Shown piece by piece: positions 7,452 to 15,682 of a stretch of DNA of 56,209 bases. Each line of letters begins with the position of its first letter. Position 1 is the first letter of the stretch. The DNA comes from DATAEE01 sp036257535 (GTDB lineage: Bacteria; Acidobacteriota; Vicinamibacteria; Vicinamibacterales; 2-12-FULL-66-21): positions 1 to 56,209 of the forward strand of contig DATAFJ010000055.1 of the NCBI GenBank assembly GCA_036257535.1, written 5' to 3'. A program made the position numbers and the translations under genes. Below the pieces are notes generated by a model that was given only the letters and a program-made list of their open reading frames with translations, was not told where the DNA came from and searched no databases.

Positions 7452-8656
7452 GTCTCGACGATCCGCTCGACCTCCGTCGCCGCGCGGTGGACGGCCGCGG
7501 CCGGCGTGACCTGGCCCTGCATCGCCTCCTGCACCGCCCTCCAGATGGCGTCTTCGCAATCAGGATACGCGGCAAAACGGGGCGGGACGATCATCGTCTT
7601 TTCCGCATCGGAGAGAAGCCGCCAGCGCTCTTCCTGGACCGGGTTCGACGCCGCCTCGTCGCGTATCCGGCCCAGCGCGCCGGCGTGGCACGGGATCGCG
7701 CCCCTGCGCGCTTCGCCGAGCTGCGAGTCGAGCGACGTCAGGAACCGGAGCAGCTCGAGCGCTCCGTCCCGGTTTTTTGCCCCGCGTCGGATGGCGAAGG
7801 AATGACACCCGGCATACGCGGCGCGCAGCCCGGCCGGTCCGGCGGGAAGCGGTGCGAGGCCCACGCGATCGGCGACGCGGCACGTTTCGGCGTTCGTGTA
7901 GAGGTGATAGCTGCCCGGCCAGTCGGACACCATCGCCGCGCGGCCCTCGCGAAACGCGGCGGAGATCTCGTCGTAATGCCAGCCTGCGAGATCTCTCGGC
8001 GTCACACGCCGCGTCTCGTGCAGATCGGCGATGAACTCGACGGCCCACTCCCCTTCGCCGGAGTCGAACGCGGGCTGGAGTCGATCGTTGAAGAGCGCGC
8101 CTCCGGCGCCGACCAGGAGCTCGTAAAACGTGCCGAACAGCCCCGAGTCGCGGCCTGGAAACAGAAACCCGAACCGATCGGCCGTCGTCAGGTACGACGC
8201 GACGTCCGCGAGGTCGGTCCAGGTCTCGGGCACGTTCAGCGGACGGCCGAAGCGCTGCTCGAACTCGGCACCCAGCGCCGGATCCCCGAAGAGGTCGCGG
8301 CGGTAGTGCAGCAGCCGGACGTCCAGATTGCGGGGAACCTGCAGGAGCCGTCCGTCGATGCGCGCGAGCTCGAGCGGCCGCGGCAGGAGGCTCGAGACCG
8401 CATCGGCGGAGATCAGATCGTCGAGCGGCTCGAGCCACTGCGCCTGCGACGGAGCGTACTTCGTGTGCGTGGATAGAAGATCGACGTCCGCTTCGCCGGA
8501 CGAAAACGTCCGCCGCACCCACGCGTTGAGCTCCGGGTGAGCGAGCTTCGCCGCAACGACCACGCGCACGCCGCTCTCGCGCTCGAACGCGGGAATCGCC
8601 TCGTAGAGCGAGTCGTACATCGGCCCGCCGACGAGCGCTGCGCGGACTTCACTCAT
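7427..8656 (-). CDS. Extracellular-solute-binding-protein-fold protein lacking a signal peptide
   Basis: The 409-residue product has the type 1 carbohydrate solute-binding fold: an N-terminal beta strand directly followed by PAFERESGVRVVV, the DLLSTHTKYAPSQAQWLEPLDDLI segment split over residues 60-85, and late AMVSDWPGSYHLY and GCHSFAIRRGAKN motifs. ATG 8656 is used; an in-frame GTG at 8662 adds two residues. Neither start yields a signal peptide or lipobox, and no ABC permease or ATPase is nearby in this operon. It may be a cytosolic sensor or binding protein, or the export signal may have been lost. Confidence 0.8.
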   Translation of the reverse strand: MSEVRAALVGGPMYDSLYEAIPAFERESGVRVVVAAKLAHPELNAWVRRTFSSGEADVDLLSTHTKYAPSQAQWLEPLDDLISADAVSSLLPRPLELARIDGRLLQVPRNLDVRLLHYRRDLFGDPALGAEFEQRFGRPLNVPETWTDLADVASYLTTADRFGFLFPGRDSGLFGTFYELLVGAGGALFNDRLQPAFDSGEGEWAVEFIADLHETRRVTPRDLAGWHYDEISAAFREGRAAMVSDWPGSYHLYTNAETCRVADRVGLAPLPAGPAGLRAAYAGCHSFAIRRGAKNRDGALELLRFLTSLDSQLGEARRGAIPCHAGALGRIRDEAASNPVQEERWRLLSDAEKTMIVPPRFAAYPDCEDAIWRAVQEAMQGQVTPAAAVHRAATEVERIVETCSRTRAS

Positions 8657-8667
8657 GCCCACAACTC

Positions 8668-8687
8668 GCCCGACCTGAAGGTCGGGC
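8668..8687. repeat. 8-bp palindromic hairpin with TGAA tetraloop
   Basis: GCCCGACC, TGAA and GGTCGGGC form a perfect 8-bp stem with a 4-base loop in the 31-bp gap between an SDR gene stop (8688-8690) and the next start. It resembles two further elements at 9458-9477 and 24131-24148, all with a TRAA/TAAA core and all at gene ends. There is no T-run, so a rho-independent role is doubtful. Confidence 0.55.
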
Positions 8688-9452
8688 CTATCCGGCGCTC
8701 CACCCGCCGTCGATCGCGAATGCGGCGCCGGTCACGAACGCCGCTTCATCGCTCGCAAGATACAGCGCGGCGGCCGCAATCTCCTCGGGCCGGCCCATGC
8801 GCCCTATGGCCTGCGACGCCGACATCTCGCGGTATGCCTGTTCGGGGTCGGGATACTCGCGCAGCCGCGCGGAAACGAACGGCGTTTCGACCCGGCCCGG
8901 GCAGATGCAGTTCACGCGGATGCCATCCATCGCATGGTCGAGCGCCATGCTCCGCGTCAGACCCACGACGGCTGACTTGCTGGTGCAGTAGGCAATGCGA
9001 TCCCGGATGCCGACGAGGCCGCCAATCGAAGCCAAGTTAATGATGACACCCGCCTTCCGCGCGAGCATCTGCGGAAGGAACGCCTTCGTCACGTTGAACA
9101 GACCGCGGACGTTGACCGCATAGAGCCGATCGAGGTCCGCCCCGTCGGTCTGGAGCACCGTTCCGACGTGCCCGACGCCGGCGTTGTTCACGAGCACGTC
9201 CAGGCGGCCCGCGCGACGCTGGACGTCAGCCGCAGCGGACCGGCAGGCCGCTTCGTCGCGGACATCGAGCGCCATCGATTCGGCGGCGCCTCCCGCCTCC
9301 GTGATGCGAGCGGCTGTCGCATGAGCGGACGCCTCGTCGATGTCGGTCGAGAACACACGCGCGCCGGCGCGAGCAAACGTTTCGGCGACGGCTGCGCCGA
9401 TGCCGGAACCAGCGCCCGTTACGAGCGCGACTCGATTGGAGAGGTCGAACAT
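8688..9452 (-). CDS. SDR-family oxidoreductase (sugar-acid or polyol dehydrogenase type)
   Basis: The 254-residue enzyme has TGAGSGIG (about 11-18), NNAGVGHVG (about 88), the catalytic Ser in INLASIGG (about 140) and YCTSK (about 153-157), with C-terminal AFAIDGGWSAG. This closely fits the classical SDR length and motif spacing. It sits in the minus-strand operon between the MFS transporter and the solute-binding protein gene. Human DHRS6 and bacterial L-fuconate-pathway dehydrogenases have this general form, so oxidation of 2-keto-3-deoxy-L-fuconate made by the FucD homolog at 21835 is a reasonable but unproved role. Confidence 0.88.
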   Translation of the reverse strand: MFDLSNRVALVTGAGSGIGAAVAETFARAGARVFSTDIDEASAHATAARITEAGGAAESMALDVRDEAACRSAAADVQRRAGRLDVLVNNAGVGHVGTVLQTDGADLDRLYAVNVRGLFNVTKAFLPQMLARKAGVIINLASIGGLVGIRDRIAYCTSKSAVVGLTRSMALDHAMDGIRVNCICPGRVETPFVSARLREYPDPEQAYREMSASQAIGRMGRPEEIAAAALYLASDEAAFVTGAAFAIDGGWSAG

Positions 9453-9457
9453 GTCAG

Positions 9458-9477
9458 GGCCGGTCTAAAGACCGGCC
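9458..9477. repeat. 8-bp palindromic hairpin with TAAA tetraloop
   Basis: GGCCGGTC, TAAA and GACCGGCC form a perfect stem. The TAG stop of the MFS gene (9465-9467 on the minus strand) lies inside the hairpin, so the element has supplied the last codons of that gene. It is the second copy of the hairpin type seen at 8668 and 24131. Confidence 0.55.
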
Positions 9478-10673
9478 GCTCCACGGCGCCGCGGCAGCAG
9501 GCTGACGGCCACAGCCCCGACGACGGCGAGGCTGACGAGGAGCATGAAGCCGCCGCCGTAACTGCCCGTGCGATCGCGGATGGTGGCGACGAGCATCGGC
9601 GTCACCGCTTCGGCGACGCCGTCGGCTGTCAAGACGACCCCCATGAGCCGTCCGAGGACGCGCAGCCCGAAGAGCTCCGCCGCCATGAGCGGAATGATCA
9701 TGTAATCGCCGCCGAGGCCGACGCCGAACATGAACGCGAAGACGTTCAGCATCGCCACCGACGGCGCGAACGCGAGCGGCGCGATCGAGATCGCGACGAT
9801 CGCGTAGATGAGGAGCATCACGCGCTGCTTCGGCCAGCGGTCCGCCAGCCAACCCATCAACAGGCGTCCGGCGATGCTGCCAACGAGCACGATCGAGAGC
9901 GTCGTCGCGATGTCCCCCTGCGCCAGCCCGCGATCGAGGCTCAGGTACAGCTTCAGGTTCTGCATCGTCCCGCCGACGGCGCCGATCGAGGCCATGCTGC
10001 CGATGGCGAGGAGGTAGAACGCGCGAGTGCGCAGGACGGGGCCGATCGAGTCCTGTTCGTTCGGCGCGGGCGAGGGCTGGTGGCCGGGATCCTTGACGAA
10101 CAGCGCGGCCGGCAGCGCGACGAGAATCATCAGGATGCCGAGCATGCGCAGCGCGCCGCGCCAGCCGTACGCCTGGGTCAGCGCGTGGGCGACGATCGGC
10201 ACGAGCGCGCCGCCAATCCCGATGCCGAGGTACGCGATGCCCATGGCCTTGCCGCGAGCCGCGTCGAACCAGCGCGACAGAAGGACCTGATTCGGCAGCG
10301 GCCCGCCGCAGACGTAGCCGAGCGCGTTGAAGAAATAGAAGAGATAGAACCCGGCAAGCGTCGTGACCTGCGCGAGTCCCACGAGCGCGCCGCCCGCCAT
10401 GACGATGCCGGCGAGCATCAGGCGCTTGGGACCGAAGCGATCGACCATCCAGCCGGCAATGAAGCCGAAGACCGGCCCGACGATCAACTTGCTGAGCGCG
10501 TTCCCCGACGTGACCTCCTGCCGCGTCCAGCCGAGATCGCGCACGAAGAAGTCATAGAAGAACGGCAGGCCGTAGAGCGCACAGCCGACGATCGAGAAGA
10601 GCGAGAGGAACGCCGTCGTGATGGCGAGCGCTTGGTGCCGCGCGCGCGTCTCGGGCGCCAGGGCAACCGTCAT
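9465..10673 (-). CDS. MFS transporter, oxalate/formate-antiporter or monocarboxylate-like
   Basis: The 402-residue integral membrane protein shows about 12 hydrophobic segments in two six-helix halves, with the MFS signature GWMVDRFGPKRLML after helix 2 (about 68-81) and its repeat GWLADRWPKQRVML near 275. The arrangement resembles the OFA/MCT group that moves organic anions. It is coupled by ATGA to the upstream OYE-like gene and probably imports the substrate of that operon, likely a carboxylate or sugar acid. Its last codons run into a palindromic repeat. Confidence 0.85.
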   Translation of the reverse strand: MTVALAPETRARHQALAITTAFLSLFSIVGCALYGLPFFYDFFVRDLGWTRQEVTSGNALSKLIVGPVFGFIAGWMVDRFGPKRLMLAGIVMAGGALVGLAQVTTLAGFYLFYFFNALGYVCGGPLPNQVLLSRWFDAARGKAMGIAYLGIGIGGALVPIVAHALTQAYGWRGALRMLGILMILVALPAALFVKDPGHQPSPAPNEQDSIGPVLRTRAFYLLAIGSMASIGAVGGTMQNLKLYLSLDRGLAQGDIATTLSIVLVGSIAGRLLMGWLADRWPKQRVMLLIYAIVAISIAPLAFAPSVAMLNVFAFMFGVGLGGDYMIIPLMAAELFGLRVLGRLMGVVLTADGVAEAVTPMLVATIRDRTGSYGGGFMLLVSLAVVGAVAVSLLPRRRGAAGL

Positions 10674-12148
10674 GCCCGCTCCTCGACGTTGCCGGACGCG
10701 GCAGCCGCCTCCTTCACTTCAGCGAGGCGCACCGCGTCGGGATGCCGGGCGTAGAAGTCGTCAAGCGGATAACAGCCGGAGACGAGTCCGACGCGCGGTC
10801 CTGTCGTGCAGTCGCTGAACGTGCGGCAGAACGCCTTGCGCCGGAGCGGCGCTCCGTCGAGGATGTCGGCCGGCAGATCCGGATACGCGAGCACCATGCG
10901 CCCGAGCCCGACGAAATCGGTGAGGCTGTTCCGCACGTTGTACTGCGCCACGTGCGGCAGCCATTCCTGCAGGTAGCTGTACGCGGAGCCGATGATGGCG
11001 AACCCCGGAAATTCCGCCTTCAGGGCGGCAGTGGCGCGAATCTGCCGGGAGACGCCGCGCAGCGGATCCTCGGGCGGATCGTAGCCATCGATCGGCGGGA
11101 ACATCGCCGGCCGCTGCACGTGGGGGTTGTAGTACGGACTGCCCGCGGTTACGCAGACCCAGCGAACGCCCAGCGAATCCAGAAGACGCAGGAGCGCCCG
11201 CGCCTCTTCGAGGCAGGAGTTCATGCATTCGTTCTTGTCGCACGCCAGCAGGCCGAACACGGAGTTGTACGACGCGGGCGCGATCTCGGGAACGCCGCTC
11301 CCGTCTTCGTCTTTCCTGTAAGGCACCGTGTCGAACACCGAGACGCGCACCGCCAGGCCGAGCGACGGCGTCTCGGCGCGAATGCCCTCGATCACGGTCC
11401 GCAGGAACCGGGTGCGGTTTTCGAACGAACCCCCGTACCGGCCGGGCCGGCTGTGCGCGCTGAGCAGCTCGTGACCGAGATAGCCGTGGCAGTGCTTGAT
11501 GTCGACGAACTGAAAACCAGCGTCATAGGCGAGCCTGGCGGCACGGATGAAATCGCCGGCGAGCCGATCGAGGTCGTCGTCTGTAAGGCGGCGCGTTCCG
11601 GCAGGAAACCGGCGATCGAGAACGGGATGCTCGTACGCCGTCATCGGCTCCGGGCGATCCTTCTCGTGCGGCCGCGCGAAGCGCCCCGAATGCGTCAACT
11701 GAAGGCCGACGTAGAGATCGTCCGCGGCTGACGGGCCGAACCTGCGCCGATGCTCCGCGACGAGCAGCTCGCGGAGGTCGGCGATCGCTTTCTGCGTCCG
11801 CTCGATGATCAGGAGCTGGTTGGGGTTCGCGCGGCCGTCGGGCCGCACTGCGGCCGCCTCGCCTCCCCAGATCAGCTTTGCCCCGCTCAGGCCGAAGTGC
11901 CGCCAGCGGCGTCGCGTGAGATCGCTCGGCTCTCCGCCGGTCGTCCCGTCCCAGCCTTCCATGGGAAGGATGCAGAACCGGTTGCCGACGTGCACGCCGT
12001 CGCGCTCGAACGGCTGCGCGAGCGGAGACGTACCTGGGGCCGCCAGCGTCTCGTCGAATTCGAGGGAGATTGCTTCGCGCTCGAGGTGCGCACGAAACGC
12101 GGCAGCGGTCCTCAGCGAGGCCACGCGCGGATAACGGCTCGCGCTCAC
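10670..12148 (-). CDS. Old-Yellow-Enzyme-like FMN oxidoreductase with Cys cluster
   Basis: The 492-residue protein contains the FMN-binding TIM barrel of the NADH:flavin oxidoreductase family: RFCILPMEGWDG (about 58), LQLTHSGRFARP (about 149), DIKHCHGYLGHELLS (about 222) and RYGGSFENRTRFL. It lacks the C-terminal FAD/NADH module of 2,4-dienoyl-CoA reductases. DKNECMNSC and a late Cys set (CRTFSDC and GC ten residues on) could hold a cluster, but spacing is not the usual one. GTG 12148 overlaps the stop of the upstream gene (GTGA). An ApbE gene lies two genes upstream. The reaction is probably reduction of an enone or cleavage of an activated bond in the operon substrate. Confidence 0.85.
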   Translation of the reverse strand: MSASRYPRVASLRTAAAFRAHLEREAISLEFDETLAAPGTSPLAQPFERDGVHVGNRFCILPMEGWDGTTGGEPSDLTRRRWRHFGLSGAKLIWGGEAAAVRPDGRANPNQLLIIERTQKAIADLRELLVAEHRRRFGPSAADDLYVGLQLTHSGRFARPHEKDRPEPMTAYEHPVLDRRFPAGTRRLTDDDLDRLAGDFIRAARLAYDAGFQFVDIKHCHGYLGHELLSAHSRPGRYGGSFENRTRFLRTVIEGIRAETPSLGLAVRVSVFDTVPYRKDEDGSGVPEIAPASYNSVFGLLACDKNECMNSCLEEARALLRLLDSLGVRWVCVTAGSPYYNPHVQRPAMFPPIDGYDPPEDPLRGVSRQIRATAALKAEFPGFAIIGSAYSYLQEWLPHVAQYNVRNSLTDFVGLGRMVLAYPDLPADILDGAPLRRKAFCRTFSDCTTGPRVGLVSGCYPLDDFYARHPDAVRLAEVKEAAAASGNVEERA

Positions 12149-13422
12149 AGCGTCAGTTCTGTTTTCTTTTCAACCGCCTCGTTCGCGCGGATACAGGCGC
12201 GCGCGGACTCGAGACCCGACCGTGCGCCGCACGCGAGCGGCGTTCCCACACGAATTGCGGCGCAGAAGCGCGAGATCTGGTTGCGCGTGGGTGAGGGCAT
12301 CTCCCCGCCCTGCCCCGGGATCGTCGTCGCCTGTCCGGGCGCACTGGCCGGCCGCGTTTCCGACGCGTCGACCACGGCGCCAGCCGCGGGTGTCACCTGA
12401 ACGCCGGTCGGGCGCTGCTCGCCGCCCTCTTCGAAGAGCAGCGCTTCCTTTTCTCCCGAGATGAACAGCGTCGCCTTCGTCCCGAAGAAGATCTCATAGC
12501 GATCCTCGAACGCGTTCGATTCAATCGAAGAGTACGTGGCCGTGCGGCCGCCGGGATAGTCGAACGTGGCGTAAATGTGATCGTACACCTCGCGGCCGTC
12601 GTTGAAGCGGTGGACGCCGCCGGACGCGGTGACGCTGTCGGGGTCGGCGCCGAAGAACCAGTTGGCCACGTTAACCTGGTGGCTCGCGAGCTCGGCGAAG
12701 AGGCCCTTCGAATACTTCCAGTACAGCCGCCAGTTCAGCAGGTGCTCCCACGTCGGGTAGCCCCAGCGCGACGGATCGTAGTCAGGCGACGGCGGGTCCC
12801 CTGTTCGCCGCCAGTTCGCGTTGCGGTGCCATACGAGGCGCGCGTGATAGACGTCGCCGAGCTGACCGCTCCGGACGATTCCCTCGTAGGCGGCCTGATA
12901 GACCGGGTTGTACTGGCGCTGATACCCGATCTCGAGCAGCCTGCCCGTGCGCTCGGACGCCTGCAGCATCCGCTCGCAGCCGGCGATGTCCCACGCCATC
13001 ATCTTTTCGCAGAGGACGTGCTTACCCGCTTCGAGGCAGGCGACCGTGACGTCGGCGTGCAGCCAGAGCGGCAACGCGATGATGACCGCCTCGAGATCCT
13101 CTTTCTGGAGCATCTCGCGCCACTCGGCGTAGTGGCGCGCCGGCGTGGCGCCGCGCTTGGCGATCATCTCGTCCGCACTGGCGAACTGCGCCGGATTGAT
13201 GTCGCACAGCGCTCGAAGATCGCCGTACGCCGGATCGACGTTGTTGACGAGCGTCCGCCCCTGCCCGCCGACGCCGATGACGCCCAGCCGGACCGGACCT
13301 CCGCTCAACGGTCCCTTCATCGCCGACGCCGCGCCGAGGGCGACGAGCGCCGGTGTGCCCGCCAGGGCCCGGAGGAAATTGCGCCGGCCGAGCTCCTTTT
13401 GTACGGGGGTCAGAAAGGTCAC
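12145..13422 (-). CDS. Tat-type Gfo/Idh/MocA-family oxidoreductase
   Basis: The 425-residue protein starts with a twin-arginine-like leader (LGRRNFLRALAGTPALVALGA, residues about 11-31). A Rossmann domain follows (VRLGVIGVGGQG), then CEKMMAWD in place of the usual EKP motif, and LASHQVNVANWFFG. The EKP lysine position reads CEKM, which keeps the Lys but loses Pro. The protein should be exported folded with its nicotinamide cofactor. It overlaps both neighbours by four bases in the minus-strand operon, downstream of ApbE. The substrate is probably a glycoside or sugar lactone, which cannot be proven here. Confidence 0.85.
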   Translation of the reverse strand: MTFLTPVQKELGRRNFLRALAGTPALVALGAASAMKGPLSGGPVRLGVIGVGGQGRTLVNNVDPAYGDLRALCDINPAQFASADEMIAKRGATPARHYAEWREMLQKEDLEAVIIALPLWLHADVTVACLEAGKHVLCEKMMAWDIAGCERMLQASERTGRLLEIGYQRQYNPVYQAAYEGIVRSGQLGDVYHARLVWHRNANWRRTGDPPSPDYDPSRWGYPTWEHLLNWRLYWKYSKGLFAELASHQVNVANWFFGADPDSVTASGGVHRFNDGREVYDHIYATFDYPGGRTATYSSIESNAFEDRYEIFFGTKATLFISGEKEALLFEEGGEQRPTGVQVTPAAGAVVDASETRPASAPGQATTIPGQGGEMPSPTRNQISRFCAAIRVGTPLACGARSGLESARACIRANEAVEKKTELTL

Positions 13423-14444
13423 GACTCCTCCACGTCTATGCCCGGGTACCGTCCGAAGACCCGCCGGGGTGCAACGCCGCCCACGCGATCCAGCGCCAGG
13501 ATCACGAGCGTATCAGGGTTCGACTCGCAGTACCGCGCCGCCAGATCTTCGCCGCCGACGAGAAACGCGGTCGACAGCGCGTCGGCGACCGCCGCCTCGC
13601 GCGTGACGACCGATGCGCTGATGACCCCCGACGCCGGCCACCCCGTTCGCGGGTCCAGCACATGCCCGTAACGTTTGCCTTCGACGTCCACGAACTGCTC
13701 GCCCGCCCCGCTCGTGGCGAGCGCGCCGTCGCGCAGCCGCAGGCGCGCGAGACGCGATTCGGCGACCTGCCGCGAGCGGACATCCACCACCCAGCCCGTC
13801 CGTCCGCCGCCGAACGCCAGCACGCTGCTGCCGCCCGCCGACAGAACCGCGCGCGTGCAACCTTTCGCGCGCAGCAGCGCGCCCATGCGGTCGAGCGCGT
13901 AGCCCTTGCCGATGCTCCCCAGATTCAGCTCGATCCCCGGTCGCGCGAACCGGATTGTACGTCCGGCGGCGTCCAGCCTCACGTGCTGCATCCCGACCCG
14001 GGCCCGCGCCGCTTCCACATCCTCAGACGGTGGAAGCCGGCCCTCGCGTTTAAGGAACCCCCAGCAGCGGCTGAGCGGCGTGGATGTGATGTCGAACGCC
14101 CCCTCGGTCGCTCTGTGCAGGTTGTCCGAGAGCGTCAGCAGATCGAACAGCTCGTCCGCCGTCTGAACGGCCGCGGTGCCGGCCGTCCGGTTCACGCGCA
14201 CGAGCGCGCTCGTCTCGCGGAACACGGTCAGCAGCGCCTCCAGCCGATCGGCCTCGTCCAGCGCCTGACGGGCGGCAGCCAGATGCCGGGCGTCGCCGCT
14301 CAGGAGGACCACTTCGAACCGGCACGCCATCGCGGTCCGGTGCACACGAATCCAGTCGTCGCCCGCGCCGGGCTGCCGGGCGTCGATCGGGGATGACGAG
14401 CGCGGAGACAGCGGCGTCAGCAGCTGGCGTCGGCTGATTGACAC
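13419..14444 (-). CDS. apbE: FAD:protein FMN transferase
   Basis: ApbE-family enzymes attach FMN through a phosphoester to Thr/Ser of target proteins, usually periplasmic redox subunits. The 341-residue product has FRETSALVRVNR, GAFDIT, NLGSIGKGYALDRM, HVLDPRTGWP and the magnesium-binding VADALSTAFLVGG motif, all in family order. GTG 14444 has no Shine-Dalgarno sequence and lies about four bases after a predicted transcription start. An N-terminal RR pair is present but the following stretch is not convincingly hydrophobic, so export is uncertain. It heads the seven-gene operon that contains an FMN-dependent OYE-like gene; no NqrC or RnfG-type target is visible. Confidence 0.9.
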   Translation of the reverse strand: MSISRRQLLTPLSPRSSSPIDARQPGAGDDWIRVHRTAMACRFEVVLLSGDARHLAAARQALDEADRLEALLTVFRETSALVRVNRTAGTAAVQTADELFDLLTLSDNLHRATEGAFDITSTPLSRCWGFLKREGRLPPSEDVEAARARVGMQHVRLDAAGRTIRFARPGIELNLGSIGKGYALDRMGALLRAKGCTRAVLSAGGSSVLAFGGGRTGWVVDVRSRQVAESRLARLRLRDGALATSGAGEQFVDVEGKRYGHVLDPRTGWPASGVISASVVTREAAVADALSTAFLVGGEDLAARYCESNPDTLVILALDRVGGVAPRRVFGRYPGIDVEES

Positions 14445-14454
14445 GATCGAAGGG

Positions 14455-14484
14455 ACGGTATGGCCCCGGCCGGAACGGTGTCAA
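14455..14484 (-). promoter_or_regulatory. Promoter of the apbE operon, TTGACA-N18-TACCGT
   Basis: On the minus strand a consensus -35 TTGACA (14484-14479) is followed 18 bases later by TACCGT (14460-14455). A start about seven bases further on would be near 14448, giving an almost leaderless mRNA for the GTG at 14444, which has no ribosome-binding site. The -10 matches only three of six consensus positions. Confidence 0.5.
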
Positions 14485-14501
14485 GTCTGTACCTGTTACT
14501 G

Positions 14502-14520
14502 GCCGAAAAGCCGTTTCGGC
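14502..14520. promoter_or_regulatory. Palindrome upstream of galK
   Basis: GCCGAAA (14502-14508) and TTTCGGC (14514-14520) form a perfect 7-bp inverted repeat around a 5-base centre, 14 bases before the galK start in the divergent apbE/galK spacer. It could be an operator half-site pair for a sugar regulator or an RNA hairpin; no regulator gene adjoins it. Confidence 0.4.
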
Positions 14521-14534
14521 ATAGAGTTGGCGGG

Positions 14535-15680
14535 GTGCTCGCTGACCGGCTCGCCGCGCGCTTCAGCGCGCTCTTCGGCGGAACCCCGCGCGTGTATCGT
14601 GCTCCCGGCCGCGTGAATCTGATCGGCGAGCACACGGACTACAACGACGGCTTCGTCCTGCCGGCCGCGCTCGAGCTGTCGGCCTGGGTCGCCGCCACGC
14701 CGCGGACCGACGGACGTCTCGTCGTCCAGTCGGACACCGTAAGCGAACGCCGTGAGTGGAACTTGGAGCCCGAACCGCGGCCGGGCGGCGGCTGGGGTGA
14801 TTACGTTCTTGGCGTCGCGGTCATGCTTCGGCGCGAAGGTCACGCCGACGGCGGCGCCACGCTGCTGGTCGCGAGCGACGTGCCCCTGGGCGCCGGGCTG
14901 AGCTCGTCGGCCGCGCTGGAGGTCGCGGTGGCGACGACGCTCGTCGACGTCGCGGGCCGTCGGCTGGATCCGACGACGACTGCGATGCTCTGCCAGCGTG
15001 TCGAGAACGAATTCGTCGGCGCGCGCGTCGGGATCATGGATCAATTCGTCGCGTGTCACGCCCGCCCACACACAGCGCTGCTGCTCGACTGCCGGTCCCT
15101 CGGCTCACGCGCGGTCCCAGTTCCATCAGGAGTCCGTCTCGTTGCGTGCAACACGATGGTTCGTCACGATCATGCGGGCGGCGAGTACAATCGGCGGCGC
15201 GCGGAGTGTGAGCGCGGGGTCGCCATCCTGCGGACGCGGCAGCCGACCGTCGCGTCGCTCCGCGACGTCGATCCCATCACGCTCGAAGCGCACCGCGCCG
15301 AGCTTCCCGACGAGATCTTCCGGCGCTGCCGCCACGTGGTGACGGAAAATGGCCGCGTCCTGCGGATGGCGGCGGCGCTCGAGCAGAGCGACCTCGCCGC
15401 CATCGGTCCATTGATGGCCGAGTCGCACCGGAGCCTGCGGGATGATTACGAAGTGAGCTGTCCCGAGCTCGACGCCATGGTCGAAGCTGCCGCGATGCCG
15501 GGCGTGTACGGCGCGCGCATGACCGGCGGCGGCTTCGGCGGCTGCACCGTCAACCTCGTCGACGCAGAAGCGGTCGACGAATTCATGCGCCGGGTGCCTC
15601 GAACGTACGAGGCCTCCACCGGGCGCAAACCGGAGATCTACGTGAGCGATGCCAGCGGCGGCGCGGCGCGGGTGAGATAG
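14535..15680 (+). CDS. galK: Galactokinase
   Basis: Phosphorylates alpha-D-galactose at C1 in the Leloir pathway. The GHMP-kinase family motifs are intact: RAPGRVNLIGEHTDYNDG (about 22-39), the ATP loop VPLGAGLSSSAALEVA (about 120) and the C-terminal GARMTGGGFGGCTV. GTG 14535 gives 381 residues and places the galactose-binding motif at the usual distance from the N-terminus; an in-frame ATG at 14460 would add 25 residues and overlap the divergent promoter. It is followed two bases after its stop by galT. A palindrome at 14502 may regulate it. Confidence 0.93.
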   Translation: MLADRLAARFSALFGGTPRVYRAPGRVNLIGEHTDYNDGFVLPAALELSAWVAATPRTDGRLVVQSDTVSERREWNLEPEPRPGGGWGDYVLGVAVMLRREGHADGGATLLVASDVPLGAGLSSSAALEVAVATTLVDVAGRRLDPTTTAMLCQRVENEFVGARVGIMDQFVACHARPHTALLLDCRSLGSRAVPVPSGVRLVACNTMVRHDHAGGEYNRRRAECERGVAILRTRQPTVASLRDVDPITLEAHRAELPDEIFRRCRHVVTENGRVLRMAAALEQSDLAAIGPLMAESHRSLRDDYEVSCPELDAMVEAAAMPGVYGARMTGGGFGGCTVNLVDAEAVDEFMRRVPRTYEASTGRKPEIYVSDASGGAARVR

Positions 15681-15682
15681 CG

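Noticed and set aside
9168..10754. A 528-codon plus-strand open frame opposite the MFS gene
   Set aside because: Low-complexity Asp/Glu/Arg/His composition, no motif, fully antisense to a recognised transporter.
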